From the NCBI RefSeq assembly GCF_018141165.1, contig NZ_CP058557.1:3224001-3288000 (forward strand): 64,000 bases of DNA, in the 5' to 3' direction. Numbering within the stretch: position 1 is the stretch's first letter; each line of letters opens with the position of its first letter. Below, piece after piece: positions 45,631 through 56,800 of the stretch. Under the pieces are notes generated by a model that made no database searches, had not been told where the DNA came from, and saw only the letters and a list, made by a program, of their open reading frames with translations. The position numbers were made by a program, and so were the translations under genes. This stretch comes from Alkaliphilus sp. B6464. GTDB taxonomy: Bacteria > Bacillota > Clostridia > Peptostreptococcales > Natronincolaceae.

Positions 45631-47166
45631 CTATTTTTTAATCAAACTTTCTCCAGTCATTTCCGTTGGCTTTTCTTGATTTAAAAGTTCTAGTAGTGTA
45701 GGCGCTATGTCTGAAAGACGTCCATCTTCTTTTAGCTTTATATCTCCTGCCCCAACTATAATTAAAGGAACAGGATTTGTTGTATGAGCTGTTATAGGTG
45801 TTCCATTTTTTTCGTTAATCATATCTTCTGAGTTTCCATGGTCTGATGTAATTATGGAGCTACCACCTTTTTCTATAATCCTACTAACAACCTTACCCAA
45901 ACAACAATCAACAGTTTCTAGTGCTTTTACTACTGCATTTAAATCTCCTGTATGTCCAACCATATCAGGATTTGCATAGTTTACTATTATTAAATCATAT
46001 TTATCTTCATCGATTTTCTCAATCAGTTTATCTGTTAATTCATAGGCACTCATTTCTGGCTGTAAATCATAAGTAGCTACCTTAGGTGATGGAATAAGTA
46101 ATCTATCTTCATTTGAATTCGGAGTTTCAACTCCTCCATTAAAGAAGAAAGTTACATGAGCATATTTTTCTGTTTCTGCTATTCTTAGCTGATTAAGTCC
46201 TCGCTTACTAATATACTCTCCTAAAGTGTTTGTTAGAATATGTGGTTCGTATGCAACTTTAACTCCTTCAATAGTTTTATCATAAAGAGTCATAGAAACA
46301 TAATTTAATGGAAAGTAACCATTATTTCTTTCAAAACCATCAAAATCAGTATCAACTAGAGCTCTAGTTATTTGTCTAGCGCGGTCTGGTCTAAAGTTAA
46401 AGAATATAACTCCATCTCCTGATTCTAATTTGTCATAGGTTCCGGCTGCATTGGGTATCACAGTAGGCAGAACAAATTCATCATTTTCTCCCAATGAATA
46501 TGCTATATCCACAGCATTTAAAGGGTTATCAGCGATTCTTCCTTCGCCTAGTACCATAGCATCATAGGCTAACTTAGTTCTATCCCATCTCTTATCTCTA
46601 TCCATAGCATAGTATCTTCCAGATATTGTAGCTATTCTACCTATTCCTATTTCTTTAGTTTTATCCTCTAAAGCGGAAATAAATTCCATTGCGCTTTTTG
46701 GTGGGGTGTCTCTACCATCTAGAAAACAATGTATATACACTTCATTTAAACCTTCTTTTTTTGCCATATCTATCAATGCAAATAAATGCCCAATATGACT
46801 ATGTACGCCGCCATCAGAAACCAATCCCATTAAATGTAGTTTCTTACCGCTATTTTTTACGGAGGAAATTAGCTCTAGAAATTTAGTGTTCTTATAAAAA
46901 TTACCTAGTTCAATTTCTCTAGTAATACGGGTAAGTTCTTGATAAACTACTCTGCCAGCTCCAATATTTAGATGACCTACTTCAGAGTTTCCCATTTGTC
47001 CTTCTGGTAGTCCTACATCTAATCCACTAGCTGAAATTTGTGTACTAGGATAATTATTTATATAACTATTGTAGTTTGGAAGTTTAGCAGCTTTTACAGC
47101 GTTTCCAAATTTACTTTCTCTTATTCCGAAGCCGTCTAAAATAATAAGAGCAACAGGCTTTTTCAT
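45631..47166 (-). CDS. gpmI: 2,3-bisphosphoglycerate-independent phosphoglycerate mutase
   Basis: 511 residues. Mn2+-dependent interconversion of 3- and 2-phosphoglycerate. Alkaline-phosphatase fold: LIILDGFGIRE (metal Asp), MGNSEVGHLNIGAGR with the phosphorylated Ser, the 3-PG-binding HCFLDGRDTPPKSA, FFNFRPDRARQ, and NYANPDMVGHTGD plus TSDHGNSE for the second metal site. 14 bp after tpiA. Confidence 0.98.
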   Translation of the reverse strand: MKKPVALIILDGFGIRESKFGNAVKAAKLPNYNSYINNYPSTQISASGLDVGLPEGQMGNSEVGHLNIGAGRVVYQELTRITREIELGNFYKNTKFLELISSVKNSGKKLHLMGLVSDGGVHSHIGHLFALIDMAKKEGLNEVYIHCFLDGRDTPPKSAMEFISALEDKTKEIGIGRIATISGRYYAMDRDKRWDRTKLAYDAMVLGEGRIADNPLNAVDIAYSLGENDEFVLPTVIPNAAGTYDKLESGDGVIFFNFRPDRARQITRALVDTDFDGFERNNGYFPLNYVSMTLYDKTIEGVKVAYEPHILTNTLGEYISKRGLNQLRIAETEKYAHVTFFFNGGVETPNSNEDRLLIPSPKVATYDLQPEMSAYELTDKLIEKIDEDKYDLIIVNYANPDMVGHTGDLNAVVKALETVDCCLGKVVSRIIEKGGSSIITSDHGNSEDMINEKNGTPITAHTTNPVPLIIVGAGDIKLKEDGRLSDIAPTLLELLNQEKPTEMTGESLIKK

Positions 47167-47180
47167 ATTTATCTTCCTTC

Positions 47181-47927
47181 CTAGAAATTTACAATTCCTA
47201 AAAATTCTTCCGCCTTTAGGCTAGCGCCTCCAACCAAGGCTCCATCAATGTCTGTTTCATTCATAATTTCAGTAGCATTAGAAGATTTAACACTACCACC
47301 ATATTGAATTCTAACTTCCTCCGAAATCTCTGATCCATATTTTTCTTCAAGTAAAGATCGAATATATGCTATTACTTCATTTGCTTCCTGAGAAGAAGCA
47401 GTTTTTCCTGTACCTATGGCCCAAACTGGCTCATATGCAATTACTATATCTTCCATATCTTTATTGTCAATATTTTCAAAAGCAGCTAATGTTTGCATTT
47501 TAATAATATCAAATGTTTTGTTATCTTCTCTTTGTTCCAAGGTTTCTCCAACACATACTATTGGATTTAATCCATTTTCAATAGCCTTAATTACCTTTTT
47601 ATTAACAGTTTCATCTGTTTCATTAAAATATTGTCTTCTTTCAGAGTGACCAATTATTACATAATCAACTCCTACGTCTTTTAACATATTAGCTGAAACT
47701 TCCCCTGTAAATGCTCCCTCATCTTCCCAATGCATATTTTGAGCTCCAAGTTTGACTTTTGATCCTGCTAAAGCTTTTTTAACCTCACTAAGTACGGTAA
47801 ATGGACAGCATACAATTACTTCAACATCAGTTTCGCTTACTTCATCCTTTATTTGATTTACAAGCTCTAATGCTTCATTAGTTATTTTATGCATCTTCCA
47901 GTTACCAGCAATAATAGGTTTACGCAT
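47181..47927 (-). CDS. tpiA: Triose-phosphate isomerase
   Basis: 248 residues, TIM barrel. Interconverts dihydroxyacetone phosphate and glyceraldehyde-3-phosphate. Active-site residues are visible: Asn/Lys in GNWKMHK, His in IIGHSERRQ, and Glu in AYEPVWAIGTGKTA; the C-terminal phosphate loop is QYGGSVK and GALVGGASL. Lies 15 bp after pgk in the operon. Confidence 0.98.
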   Translation of the reverse strand: MRKPIIAGNWKMHKITNEALELVNQIKDEVSETDVEVIVCCPFTVLSEVKKALAGSKVKLGAQNMHWEDEGAFTGEVSANMLKDVGVDYVIIGHSERRQYFNETDETVNKKVIKAIENGLNPIVCVGETLEQREDNKTFDIIKMQTLAAFENIDNKDMEDIVIAYEPVWAIGTGKTASSQEANEVIAYIRSLLEEKYGSEISEEVRIQYGGSVKSSNATEIMNETDIDGALVGGASLKAEEFLGIVNF

Positions 47928-47942
47928 ATTCTACACCTCACC

Positions 47943-49136
47943 TTATTTATTTTCTAACACATCTATTCCTGGCAATATTTTGCCTTCTAAAAATTCTAAA
48001 GAGGCTCCTCCCCCTGTAGAAATATGTGTCATTTTATCTGCAAACCCTAATTGTTCTACGGCAGCAGCACTATCCCCACCACCAATTATTGTAGTTGCTT
48101 TACTATTTGCTAATGCCTTTGCTATTTCCCTAGTTCCTTTAGCAAATGCAGGCATTTCAAATACACCCATAGGTCCGTTCCAAATTACAGTCTTTGCTTC
48201 TTTTACTTTCTGGGCAAATAGCTCTCTAGTTTTTTCGCCTATATCTAGGCCCATTGTTTCCCGAGGAATACTATTGCTATTCACAGTCCAATGATCTGCA
48301 TCGGCAGCAAATTCCTTTGCTACAACTGTATCGATTGGAAGTAGTAACTCTACATTTTTTTCCTTAGCCTTTTCAATTAAATTAGCAGCTAGACTAACCT
48401 TATCTTCTTCTAGTAAAGACTGTCCTACTTCGTAGCCTTTAGCCTTAAAGAATGTATAGGCCATTCCTCCACCAATTATTAATGCATCAACCTTATCTAT
48501 TAAGTTTTCAATAACCCCGATCTTATCTGAAACCTTTGCTCCCCCTAATATTGCAACAAAAGGTCTTTCGGGGGATTCTAATGCTTTGCCTATAAAGCTT
48601 ACTTCTTTTTCTATTAAATATCCCATAGCTGAAGGTAGGAATTTAGCAATACCAGCAGTTGAAGAGTGTGCCCTATGAGCTGTTCCAAAGGCATCATTAA
48701 CATATGCATCTCCTAAGGAAGCAAGCTCTTTTGAAAAATCCTCATTATTTTTTTCTTCCTCTTTACGATAACGTACATTTTGAAGTAATAAAATTTCACC
48801 TTTTTTTAATTCAGATGCTAAATTTTTAGTTATATTGCCAACTACTGCATCATCAGCAGCAAATTTTACTTCTCTTCCAATTAACTCTGAAATTCTTTTT
48901 GCTACAGGTTCCAATGAATATTTAGGATTCGGCTCTCCATTTGGCCTACCTAAATGTGACATTAAAATTACAGCTCCTCCTTTATTTATTATGTACTCTA
49001 CAGTTGGCATAGCCGCTCTGATTCTTATATCATCTGTAATATTTCCTTCTTTGTCCATTGGTACGTTAAAATCACATCTTACTAGGATTTTTTTACCTTC
49101 AACATCTAAATTTTCCACTGTTCTTTTATTAAGCAT
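47943..49136 (-). CDS. pgk: Phosphoglycerate kinase
   Basis: 397 residues. Makes ATP from 1,3-bisphosphoglycerate. [13 protein letters not shown] is the N-terminal signature, [20 protein letters not shown] binds substrate, [13 protein letters not shown] follows, and [14 protein letters not shown] near the end is part of the nucleotide site. It is separated from gap by 241 bp that contains a strong 14-bp hairpin but no clear terminator. Confidence 0.98.
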   Translation of the reverse strand: MLNKRTVENLDVEGKKILVRCDFNVPMDKEGNITDDIRIRAAMPTVEYIINKGGAVILMSHLGRPNGEPNPKYSLEPVAKRISELIGREVKFAADDAVVGNITKNLASELKKGEILLLQNVRYRKEEEKNNEDFSKELASLGDAYVNDAFGTAHRAHSSTAGIAKFLPSAMGYLIEKEVSFIGKALESPERPFVAILGGAKVSDKIGVIENLIDKVDALIIGGGMAYTFFKAKGYEVGQSLLEEDKVSLAANLIEKAKEKNVELLLPIDTVVAKEFAADADHWTVNSNSIPRETMGLDIGEKTRELFAQKVKEAKTVIWNGPMGVFEMPAFAKGTREIAKALANSKATTIIGGGDSAAAVEQLGFADKMTHISTGGGASLEFLEGKILPGIDVLENK

Positions 49137-49284
49137 TTACATCCATACCTCCTTGGAAATAAATAATCCATTAGTATATAACATTAACCTATTAGTATAT
49201 GTTATTGTTATATATATGTTACCACATTTTTCTGCAAAATTAAATCCTTGAACATAACATTAAATATATTTTTTATAACGCATA

Positions 49285-49317
49285 GGAAAGTATACATTGC
49301 TTTAATGTATACTTTCC
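49285..49317 (-). other. Strong hairpin between gap and pgk
   Basis: GGAAAGTATACATT and AATGTATACTTTCC form a perfect 14-bp stem with a 5-nt loop. The T run on the minus strand is poor (CCTATGCG), so it may be a partial terminator or a processing/stability element that sets gap apart from the rest of the operon. Confidence 0.6.
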
Positions 49318-49377
49318 ATAAGTTACACTATAGTAAAAACTTCTTTAATTTAAACAAGTTTTCAACAGAAGTTTTTC

Positions 49378-50406
<1,029 letters not shown>

Positions 50407-50410
50407 TTAT

Positions 50411-51433
50411 TTAAAATTTTTCTAATATCATTGTTGCAGCAGCTTCATCAGTTACCAGTATCATAGACTTTTTTAAACTTGTAATTGCTAATATTGCTTC
50501 AGCCTTATTTTGTCCACCAGCCACTCCTATTGTGTTGGGAACTCGCTGGAAATCTTTAAGATCAATGCCTATTGTCTTTGTTTCATGTACAATATTACCT
50601 TCTTGATTAAAATAGTAGCCAAATGCTTCAGATACTGCATTTGATTCTGCTAGCTTTCCAACTATATCCTTTGGAAGTTCGCGTCTTCTCGCCATTGTAT
50701 CTGCTCTTCCTATACCAAATACCAACAAATCTACAGATTTTATAGTTTTAATGACCCTTTCAATTTCACGGTCTTGTAAAAGTATTTCCATAGTTTGGTT
50801 ACTTAATGTATCAGAAGCATGTAATAATTCGTAACTTCCGTTTAATCTACTAGCTATTTCAGCTGCTATAGTATTTGCCTGAGTTTCGACTTGTTTTCCA
50901 AGACCACCTCTAGCAGGAACTATTTTTATATTTTGCTTTTTTGTATGCTGTGTTATTCCTTTAGCAACAGCGGCCATAGTAGTACCACCAGTAATACCTA
51001 CTTTTGTATTGTTAGTTGCAAGCTTTTCAATTAACTTTGCAGTTGCTTTTCCTAGATCATTTAATATAAAGTCATCTTCTTCCACATTACCTGGGACAAC
51101 TATAACTTTACTTATTCCTAACTTATTTTTTAACCTATCTTGAATTTCTTCAATTCCACGCATAGAGTAAATAAAATCCTTTAGCTCTTCTGCTATAATC
51201 TTACCTTCCTCTGTAATTGTCATACCTGCAGCATCTACCTCTACTAACCCTTGATTTTTCAGAACATCTACTTCCGTTCTTATTATCCGTTCACCTACAG
51301 AGAGTTTATTTGCCAAATTTCTTCTACCTACTGGTTGCATCAAATATATATTTCGAAGAATATTATATCTTTTCTCTAATATTGGAAAAATCTCTGGTAT
51401 AATTTTTTTTTGAAGATTAATGATATCTTTCAT
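50411..51433 (-). CDS. cggR: Central glycolytic genes regulator CggR
   Basis: About 340 residues, SorC family. Represses the gap operon; fructose-1,6-bisphosphate releases it. An N-terminal helix-turn-helix (NILRNIYLMQPVGRRNLANKL, ERIIRTEVDVLKNQGLV) is followed by the sugar-phosphate sensor domain (KVGITGGTTMAAVAKGI, VPARGGLGKQVETQANTIAAEIA, FGIGRADTMARRRELP, GVAGGQNKAEAILAI). ATG 51433 is the likely start; the frame further upstream overlaps the operator. First gene of its own regulon. Confidence 0.95.
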   Translation of the reverse strand: MKDIINLQKKIIPEIFPILEKRYNILRNIYLMQPVGRRNLANKLSVGERIIRTEVDVLKNQGLVEVDAAGMTITEEGKIIAEELKDFIYSMRGIEEIQDRLKNKLGISKVIVVPGNVEEDDFILNDLGKATAKLIEKLATNNTKVGITGGTTMAAVAKGITQHTKKQNIKIVPARGGLGKQVETQANTIAAEIASRLNGSYELLHASDTLSNQTMEILLQDREIERVIKTIKSVDLLVFGIGRADTMARRRELPKDIVGKLAESNAVSEAFGYYFNQEGNIVHETKTIGIDLKDFQRVPNTIGVAGGQNKAEAILAITSLKKSMILVTDEAAATMILEKF

Positions 51434-51455
51434 AATCCACCTTCTTTCACCCCGG

Positions 51456-51490
51456 GACATTTTTAGCCCCACAAAGACTTGTTACGTCCC
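51456..51490 (-). promoter_or_regulatory. CggR operator
   Basis: Two direct copies of a GGGAC-N6-TGTC-like element are read on the minus strand: GGGAC-GTAACA-AGTC and GGGGC-TAAAAA-TGTC, spaced by 5 bp. This fits the tandem CggR operator known from Bacillus and lies immediately downstream of the promoter. Confidence 0.7.
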
Positions 51491-51501
51491 TGTTTGATTA
51501 T

Positions 51502-51530
51502 ATTATACAATATTTAAAAAATACAATCAA
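51502..51530 (-). promoter_or_regulatory. Sigma-A promoter of the cggR-gap operon
   Basis: TTGATT, 17-bp spacer, TATAAT. The start point would fall next to the first CggR half-operator, so bound CggR would block elongation. Confidence 0.75.
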
Positions 51531-51592
51531 CTATATGTAGAATAAAAGTTGTATAAAATTAGAAAAATATTCTATCTGGTACATAAAAAAAA

Positions 51593-51645
51593 TCTAGAAT
51601 AATTAAGCAATCACTATAATATTAGGATTACTTAATTATTCTAGA
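51593..51645 (-). terminator. Rho-independent terminator after rpoN
   Basis: TCTAGAATAATTAAG and CTTAATTATTCTAGA form a perfect 15-bp stem with a 23-nt loop, followed by eight T on the minus strand. Confidence 0.8.
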
Positions 51646-51667
51646 CTTATTTCTAAATCAATAATTT

Positions 51668-53056
51668 TCAATACCTTTTTCTCTTTGAAGATGCTAATAT
51701 ACCCATCTCATCTCTATACTTTGCTACAGTTCTTCTTGATATATTTATACCTTTAATCTTCAATTTATTAACTACCTTATCATCACTTAAAGGCTTTTTA
51801 GGATCTTCTTCATTAATTATATCTTGTATAAAACTCTTTATACTTTCTGATGAAATACCTATACCTTCATTTCCTTCTACTCCACTAGAAAAGAAATATT
51901 TTAATTCGAATATACCAAGTGGCGTTTCAATATACTTACCATTGGTAGCCCTACTAACTGTAGACTCATGAACTTCGATTTCATCCGCAATTTCTTTTAG
52001 TGTCATAGGTCTTAAATATTTTTTCCCCTTTTCAAAAAAGGCCATCTGTTTTTTTATTATTACTTCTGCAACCTTATAAATAGTTTGCTTTCTTTGCTCA
52101 ATACTTTTAATTAGCCAAGCTGCAGAATTAAATTGCTCATTTAAAAATTTCACAACATCAGAATTTTCATCACTAGAAGTCATCATTCTTTTATAATCGT
52201 CACGAATGGTTAGTCGTGGTCCGTTGTAATCATTAGTTAATATTGTGTACTCGTTTCCTATTTTTTTAACTACAACATCAGGAGTAATGTATCTATTTTG
52301 ATTGGATGTAAATCTTCTACCTGGTTTCGGTTCTAAGGTTTTTATAAAATCGCAATATTGCTGAATTTGACCAATACTAACTCCTAATTTTTTAGCAATG
52401 TAAGGATATTTATTCGAAGCAATTTCAGGTAGATATTCCGCAATAAGTTTATAAATTTTTTCATCTTTTATTTCTAAAGAGCGTAATTGAAGTAATAAAC
52501 ATTCCTCAAGAGTCCTTGCTCCTACACCTGGAGGATCAAAAGTTTGGATTATTTGCAAAATACTTTCGACTATATATTTTTCTTCTTTAAAATAGTCAGC
52601 AATTTCTTCAACAGTAGCCATCAAATATCCTCTATCATCTAGACTATTTATTATATACTCCCCTATTACGAAATATTTTCGATCTAATAAAGTTAGATGA
52701 TATTGAAATAACAGATACTCCTGTAGTGTAGATTCTCTCGAAACAATATTTTCATAGTTAAATTCATTTTCTTCATTATAATAGCTACCTTTTGTATATT
52801 CGTAGTTATTGAAGTCTTCAATATATTCCTTCCAATTAATTTCTTTAATTTTATCTTCTTCAGTTTTTCTATCTGATACATCCTGTCTTTCTTTCTCAAC
52901 ATTCGCTTCTAATACAGGGTTTTTTTCTAATTGCTCATTAATATATTTCTCCAGCTCTAAGGAATTAAATTGTAAAATTTGAATAGCCTGTTGCAATTGT
53001 GGAGTCATAATCAATTTCTGGGATTGCTCTAGTTGTAAGTTAAAACCCATTCTCAT
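51668..53056 (-). CDS. rpoN: RNA polymerase sigma-54 factor
   Basis: About 462 residues. Directs RNA polymerase to -24/-12 promoters that need enhancer-binding ATPases. Region I is Gln- and Leu-rich (LQLEQSQKLIMTPQLQQAIQILQFNSLELEKYI), an acidic region II follows, then the core-binding and HTH parts (EIADEIEVHESTVSRATNGKYIETPLG) and the C-terminal RpoN box region (ISRRTVAKYRDEMGI). ATG 53056 follows GGGTG. rpoN next to cggR is a known Firmicutes arrangement. No sigma-54 activator gene is in the window. Confidence 0.96.
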   Translation of the reverse strand: MRMGFNLQLEQSQKLIMTPQLQQAIQILQFNSLELEKYINEQLEKNPVLEANVEKERQDVSDRKTEEDKIKEINWKEYIEDFNNYEYTKGSYYNEENEFNYENIVSRESTLQEYLLFQYHLTLLDRKYFVIGEYIINSLDDRGYLMATVEEIADYFKEEKYIVESILQIIQTFDPPGVGARTLEECLLLQLRSLEIKDEKIYKLIAEYLPEIASNKYPYIAKKLGVSIGQIQQYCDFIKTLEPKPGRRFTSNQNRYITPDVVVKKIGNEYTILTNDYNGPRLTIRDDYKRMMTSSDENSDVVKFLNEQFNSAAWLIKSIEQRKQTIYKVAEVIIKKQMAFFEKGKKYLRPMTLKEIADEIEVHESTVSRATNGKYIETPLGIFELKYFFSSGVEGNEGIGISSESIKSFIQDIINEEDPKKPLSDDKVVNKLKIKGINISRRTVAKYRDEMGILASSKRKRY

Positions 53057-53163
53057 ATAGATCACCCTTCTTCAAACTTTGTATAGTGCTATTATACCAT
53101 TTAACCTGAATTTAATAAAGTATCTACGTGATTTTCTTTGGATTGGCATAAAGATTGCATAAT

Positions 53164-53189
53164 AAAAAGTCCCTATTAAGGGACTTTTT
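53164..53189 (-). terminator. Rho-independent terminator after the nucleoside transporter operon
   Basis: AAAAAGTCCCT and AGGGACTTTTT form an 11-bp stem with a 4-nt loop. Confidence 0.88.
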
Positions 53190-53198
53190 ATTATGCAT

Positions 53199-54146
53199 TT
53201 ATCTTTCACCTTTATCATAGGCTTTACCCGCTGCCTTTGGTCCAACAGATTGTCTACTGAATATTACAAGAGCTACAATTGTCAATAGATAAGGAAGGGC
53301 AAAGAAAAATTCGTTTGGTAATTTTTGTAGAAATGAAAAACTATTAGAATATATACTAAATATTCTAGAAAAACCAAAAAACAAACCTGCACCTAGAAGT
53401 CCAGCTGGTTTCCATCTACCAAATACTAATGCCGCAAGTGCTATAAACCCTGTACCACTAATACTCATAACAGTATACTGTGTATCTTGAGTTAACACTA
53501 GTATTCCTCCACCAAGTCCTGCTAAAGCTCCCGATACAATAACACCGATATATCTCATCTTCTTTACACTAACTCCCATACTGTCTACTGCATGTGGATG
53601 CTCTCCGGTTGCTCTTAGTCTTAAACCAAATGGAGTCTTATACAGAATATACCAAGCAGCTAATACCAAAATAAACGCAAGATATACTGTAGGATAAATA
53701 TTAGTAAAGAAAATATCTCCGATTACTGGTATATCACTTAATACTGGATAGGTAGTTTTTCTAAAACTTCCACTAAATGTTTGTGTTCTTTGTTGTCCAA
53801 ATATTATCTGTGCTAAGTATATTGTTACACCTGTAGCTAGTAGATTAATTGCTGTTCCAGATATTATTTGGTCTGCATTTAAATTTATACTTAAATATGC
53901 ATGTATAACTGATATCAAAGCTGCAAAAGCCATACCTACAATAAGAGCTAACCAAGGTGCAAATGGTACTGATCCATGTAAAAAAACAAGTGCTGTAGCT
54001 GCTCCAAAACCACCAAACATCATTAATCCTTCAAGGGCAATATTAACTATACCGCTTCGTTCAGAAAACAATCCACCTAAGGAGGTTATAACAATTGGAG
54101 TAGAAAAAATAAGTGTTAATACTAACATTGAATAAATAGTTTCCAT
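53199..54146 (-). CDS. nupQ: Nucleoside ABC transporter permease (NupQ/YufQ-like)
   Basis: 315 residues, about eight membrane helices. BPD_transp_2-type permease paired with the product of the upstream gene; GGLFSERSGIVNIALEGLMMFGGF and NLNADQIISGTAINLLATG are family hallmarks, and the RATGEHPHAVDSMGVSVKKMRYIGV loop contacts the ATPase. Its start overlaps the preceding stop by one base. The substrate, guanosine or other purine nucleosides, is inferred from the BMP-family binding protein. Confidence 0.92.
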   Translation of the reverse strand: METIYSMLVLTLIFSTPIVITSLGGLFSERSGIVNIALEGLMMFGGFGAATALVFLHGSVPFAPWLALIVGMAFAALISVIHAYLSINLNADQIISGTAINLLATGVTIYLAQIIFGQQRTQTFSGSFRKTTYPVLSDIPVIGDIFFTNIYPTVYLAFILVLAAWYILYKTPFGLRLRATGEHPHAVDSMGVSVKKMRYIGVIVSGALAGLGGGILVLTQDTQYTVMSISGTGFIALAALVFGRWKPAGLLGAGLFFGFSRIFSIYSNSFSFLQKLPNEFFFALPYLLTIVALVIFSRQSVGPKAAGKAYDKGER

Positions 54147-55255
54147 TATTTTTCAACCTCCTTAACTTTAACTTTTTCTAATGCCATTTTTATACCGTTT
54201 CGCATAGCTATAAAAATAACTATAGAAGCTATAATTATAATTGCAATATCTCTAGGAATTCTGTTTATTTGCATAATAGGTTGTGCGGCTTTAAGTGCTC
54301 CAAATAGTAACCCACCCAATACTGAACCAAAGGCTGTACTTCCACCAATTAATGCTACAGCTATACCATCAAAACCATAGTTTTCAAAACTACCTAAAAC
54401 ACGTCCATATCCAAATGTTCCTGATACTAAAATTGCTCCTGCAAGACCTGAAAAAGCACCTGCTATAGCCATAGATAAAGCCGCATTTCTTTCAACTTTC
54501 ATTCCAGCATAGCGAGAAGCAAACGGATTGTATCCAACTGACTTTAATTCATATCCGAATGTTGTTTTCTCTATAATAAACCAAAAAGCTAGAACTGCTA
54601 AAATGACAACTATAAATCCATAATGAAGCCTCGAATTATTAGTGAGACCAGCTAAAAGATCACTTTTCAAAAGACTAGCTGCTGGAAGATCCACTGTTCT
54701 AGTACTTGTACTACCCGGAAGACTTCTAATAAAATAGTTTGTAGTATAAAGTCCTACATAGTTTAGCATAATAGTTACAACAACTTCACTAACATTAAAT
54801 TTAGCTTTTAATATACCAGGAATAAAACCCCATAAAGCTCCCGCTAAAGCTCCTGATATTATAACAGCTGGCAAAAGTATTGGCTTTGGTAAATTAACAG
54901 TTAAAGCAACATAAGTTGCCATAAAAGCACCAAGCATTACCTGCCCTTCAGCACCTATATTAAATAAACCTGTTCTAAATGCAAAGGCTACAGATAAGCC
55001 AGTTAGTATTAAAGGCATTACATATACAAAATATTCTCCTATATATCTGGCATTGAAAGTTTCTTTACCCGTTCCAATATTATTTACATTGATTCCAGTA
55101 ATTGCTCTTATAAGTGAAATAAATAGATCCTTAGGATTTAAACCAGTAAATAGCATGATTAAAGAACCAACTAAAAAGCCAAGCAAAATAGCAATTATAG
55201 GAATAAGGAAACCATGATTTTTTTTATTCGCTATAAAATTTTTAATCTTATTCAT
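54146..55255 (-). CDS. nupP: Nucleoside ABC transporter permease (NupP/YufP-like)
   Basis: 369 residues with about nine membrane helices. Family segments: GLFNIGAEGQVMLGAFMATYVAL, FNVSEVVVTIMLNYV, and the coupling loop KSVGYNPFASRYAGMKVERNAALSMAI. Forms the channel with NupQ. Overlaps the ATPase gene by 8 bp, typical of tight translational coupling. Confidence 0.92.
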   Translation of the reverse strand: MNKIKNFIANKKNHGFLIPIIAILLGFLVGSLIMLFTGLNPKDLFISLIRAITGINVNNIGTGKETFNARYIGEYFVYVMPLILTGLSVAFAFRTGLFNIGAEGQVMLGAFMATYVALTVNLPKPILLPAVIISGALAGALWGFIPGILKAKFNVSEVVVTIMLNYVGLYTTNYFIRSLPGSTSTRTVDLPAASLLKSDLLAGLTNNSRLHYGFIVVILAVLAFWFIIEKTTFGYELKSVGYNPFASRYAGMKVERNAALSMAIAGAFSGLAGAILVSGTFGYGRVLGSFENYGFDGIAVALIGGSTAFGSVLGGLLFGALKAAQPIMQINRIPRDIAIIIIASIVIFIAMRNGIKMALEKVKVKEVEK

Positions 55256-56783
55256 CGGAAATAGTGCCTCCTTTTTTAGAACCGGCCATCATTAAGCCAA
55301 GCTGATTTTCATCAGTATCATTAGTATTTACAATACCAACAATTTCACCTTCATATATAACTGCTATTTTATCAGAAAGATTTAAAACCTCTTCCATTTC
55401 AAGAGACATTAAAAGTACAGCTTTACCTTTATCTCTTTCCTGTACTAAACGATTATGAATATATTCAATAGCTCCTACATCAAGCCCACGGGTTGGTTGA
55501 GCAGCAATTAAAAGTTCTGGAGAACGTTCGACCTCTCTTGCAATAATAGCCTTCTGCTGATTTCCTCCAGACATACCTCTAGTTTCAGATAAACTTCCTT
55601 TACCACTTCGTACATCAAACTCCTCAATAAGAGTATCAGAATACTTTCTAATCTCGTTAAAATTCAATATTCCATTTTTCGAAAATGGCTCCATAAAATA
55701 TTTTTGTAGAACCATATTTTCTTCTAATTTAAAATCTAATACTAGTCCATATTTTTGGCGGTCCTCTGGTATATGTCCTATTCCCTTTAATGTTCTATTT
55801 CTAGTGCTTTCATTTTCAATAGGCTCACCATTAAGTAAAATAGAACCGCTTTCGATTTTTCTAAGTCCCGTTATAGCTTCTATTAACTCAGATTGTCCAT
55901 TACCATCTATACCAGCAACACAAAGTATTTCACCTGCATGGACTTTTAAGTTTAAGTTTTTAACAGCATCGAGCTTACGATTATTCTTCACAGTTAAATT
56001 TTTAATTTCTAAAACTACATCTTTAGGCTTAGCTGAAGTTTTTTCAACCTCAAAGCTAACTTCTCTACCAACCATCATTTCTGCCATTTGCTCTTCAGTA
56101 GTATTTGCAACATCAACAGTTCCAATATATTTACCTCTACGAAGAACTGTACAGCGATTTGCAACTTCTTTAATTTCTTTTAACTTATGTGTAATTAAAA
56201 TAATTGTCTTACCTTCTTTTATTAATTCTTTCATTATTCTCATTAGTTCTCTAATCTCTTGTGGCGTTAAAACAGCTGTAGGCTCATCGAAAATTAAAAT
56301 TTCAGCATTTCTATACAGCATCTTTAAAATCTCAACTCTTTGTTGCATTCCTACTGTTATATCTTCAATTTTTGCATTAGGATCAACCATTAAGCCATAT
56401 TTATCACTAAGTTCTTTTACTTTTTCCGTTGCTTTTTTTACATCTACTCTTCCAAAAGATTTTTTAGGCTCCATTCCAAGAATAATATTTTCTGTTACTG
56501 TAAAGTTTTCAACAAGTTTGAAGTGCTGATGCACCATACCTATACCATATTCATTAGCTATATTCGGATCATTTATTAAAACTTCTTTTTCATTTACTTT
56601 AATAGTACCTTCGTCCGGCTGATAAAGACCAAACAAAATACTCATTAAGGTTGATTTTCCTGCCCCATTTTCACCTAGAAGTGCATGAATCTCGCCTTTA
56701 TCAACACATAATGTAACGTTATCATTAGCTTTAATACCAGGGAATTTTTTTGTTATCCCTAACATCTCAATCGCATATGCCAT
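55248..56783 (-). CDS. nupO: Nucleoside ABC transporter ATPase, double NBD (NupO/YufO-like)
   Basis: 511 residues with two nucleotide-binding domains in one chain. The first has Walker A LLGENGAGKST, signature VGMQQRVEILKML and Walker B ILIFDEPTAVLTP. The second has a degenerate Walker A (VAGIDGNGQSEL), signature MSGGNQQKAIIAREV and LLIAAQPTRGLD in place of a full Walker B. This asymmetry is usual for sugar- and nucleoside-type importers. It follows the radical-SAM activase gene by 17 bp. Confidence 0.94.
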   Translation of the reverse strand: MAYAIEMLGITKKFPGIKANDNVTLCVDKGEIHALLGENGAGKSTLMSILFGLYQPDEGTIKVNEKEVLINDPNIANEYGIGMVHQHFKLVENFTVTENIILGMEPKKSFGRVDVKKATEKVKELSDKYGLMVDPNAKIEDITVGMQQRVEILKMLYRNAEILIFDEPTAVLTPQEIRELMRIMKELIKEGKTIILITHKLKEIKEVANRCTVLRRGKYIGTVDVANTTEEQMAEMMVGREVSFEVEKTSAKPKDVVLEIKNLTVKNNRKLDAVKNLNLKVHAGEILCVAGIDGNGQSELIEAITGLRKIESGSILLNGEPIENESTRNRTLKGIGHIPEDRQKYGLVLDFKLEENMVLQKYFMEPFSKNGILNFNEIRKYSDTLIEEFDVRSGKGSLSETRGMSGGNQQKAIIAREVERSPELLIAAQPTRGLDVGAIEYIHNRLVQERDKGKAVLLMSLEMEEVLNLSDKIAVIYEGEIVGIVNTNDTDENQLGLMMAGSKKGGTISDE

Positions 56784-56800
56784 AGTCCTTCTCCTATCCT

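Noticed and set aside
55804-56529. Plus-strand open frame of 241 codons
   Set aside because: It is entirely antisense to the nupO ATPase gene, whose motifs are unmistakable; the composition is a mirror of that gene and there is no ribosome-binding site.
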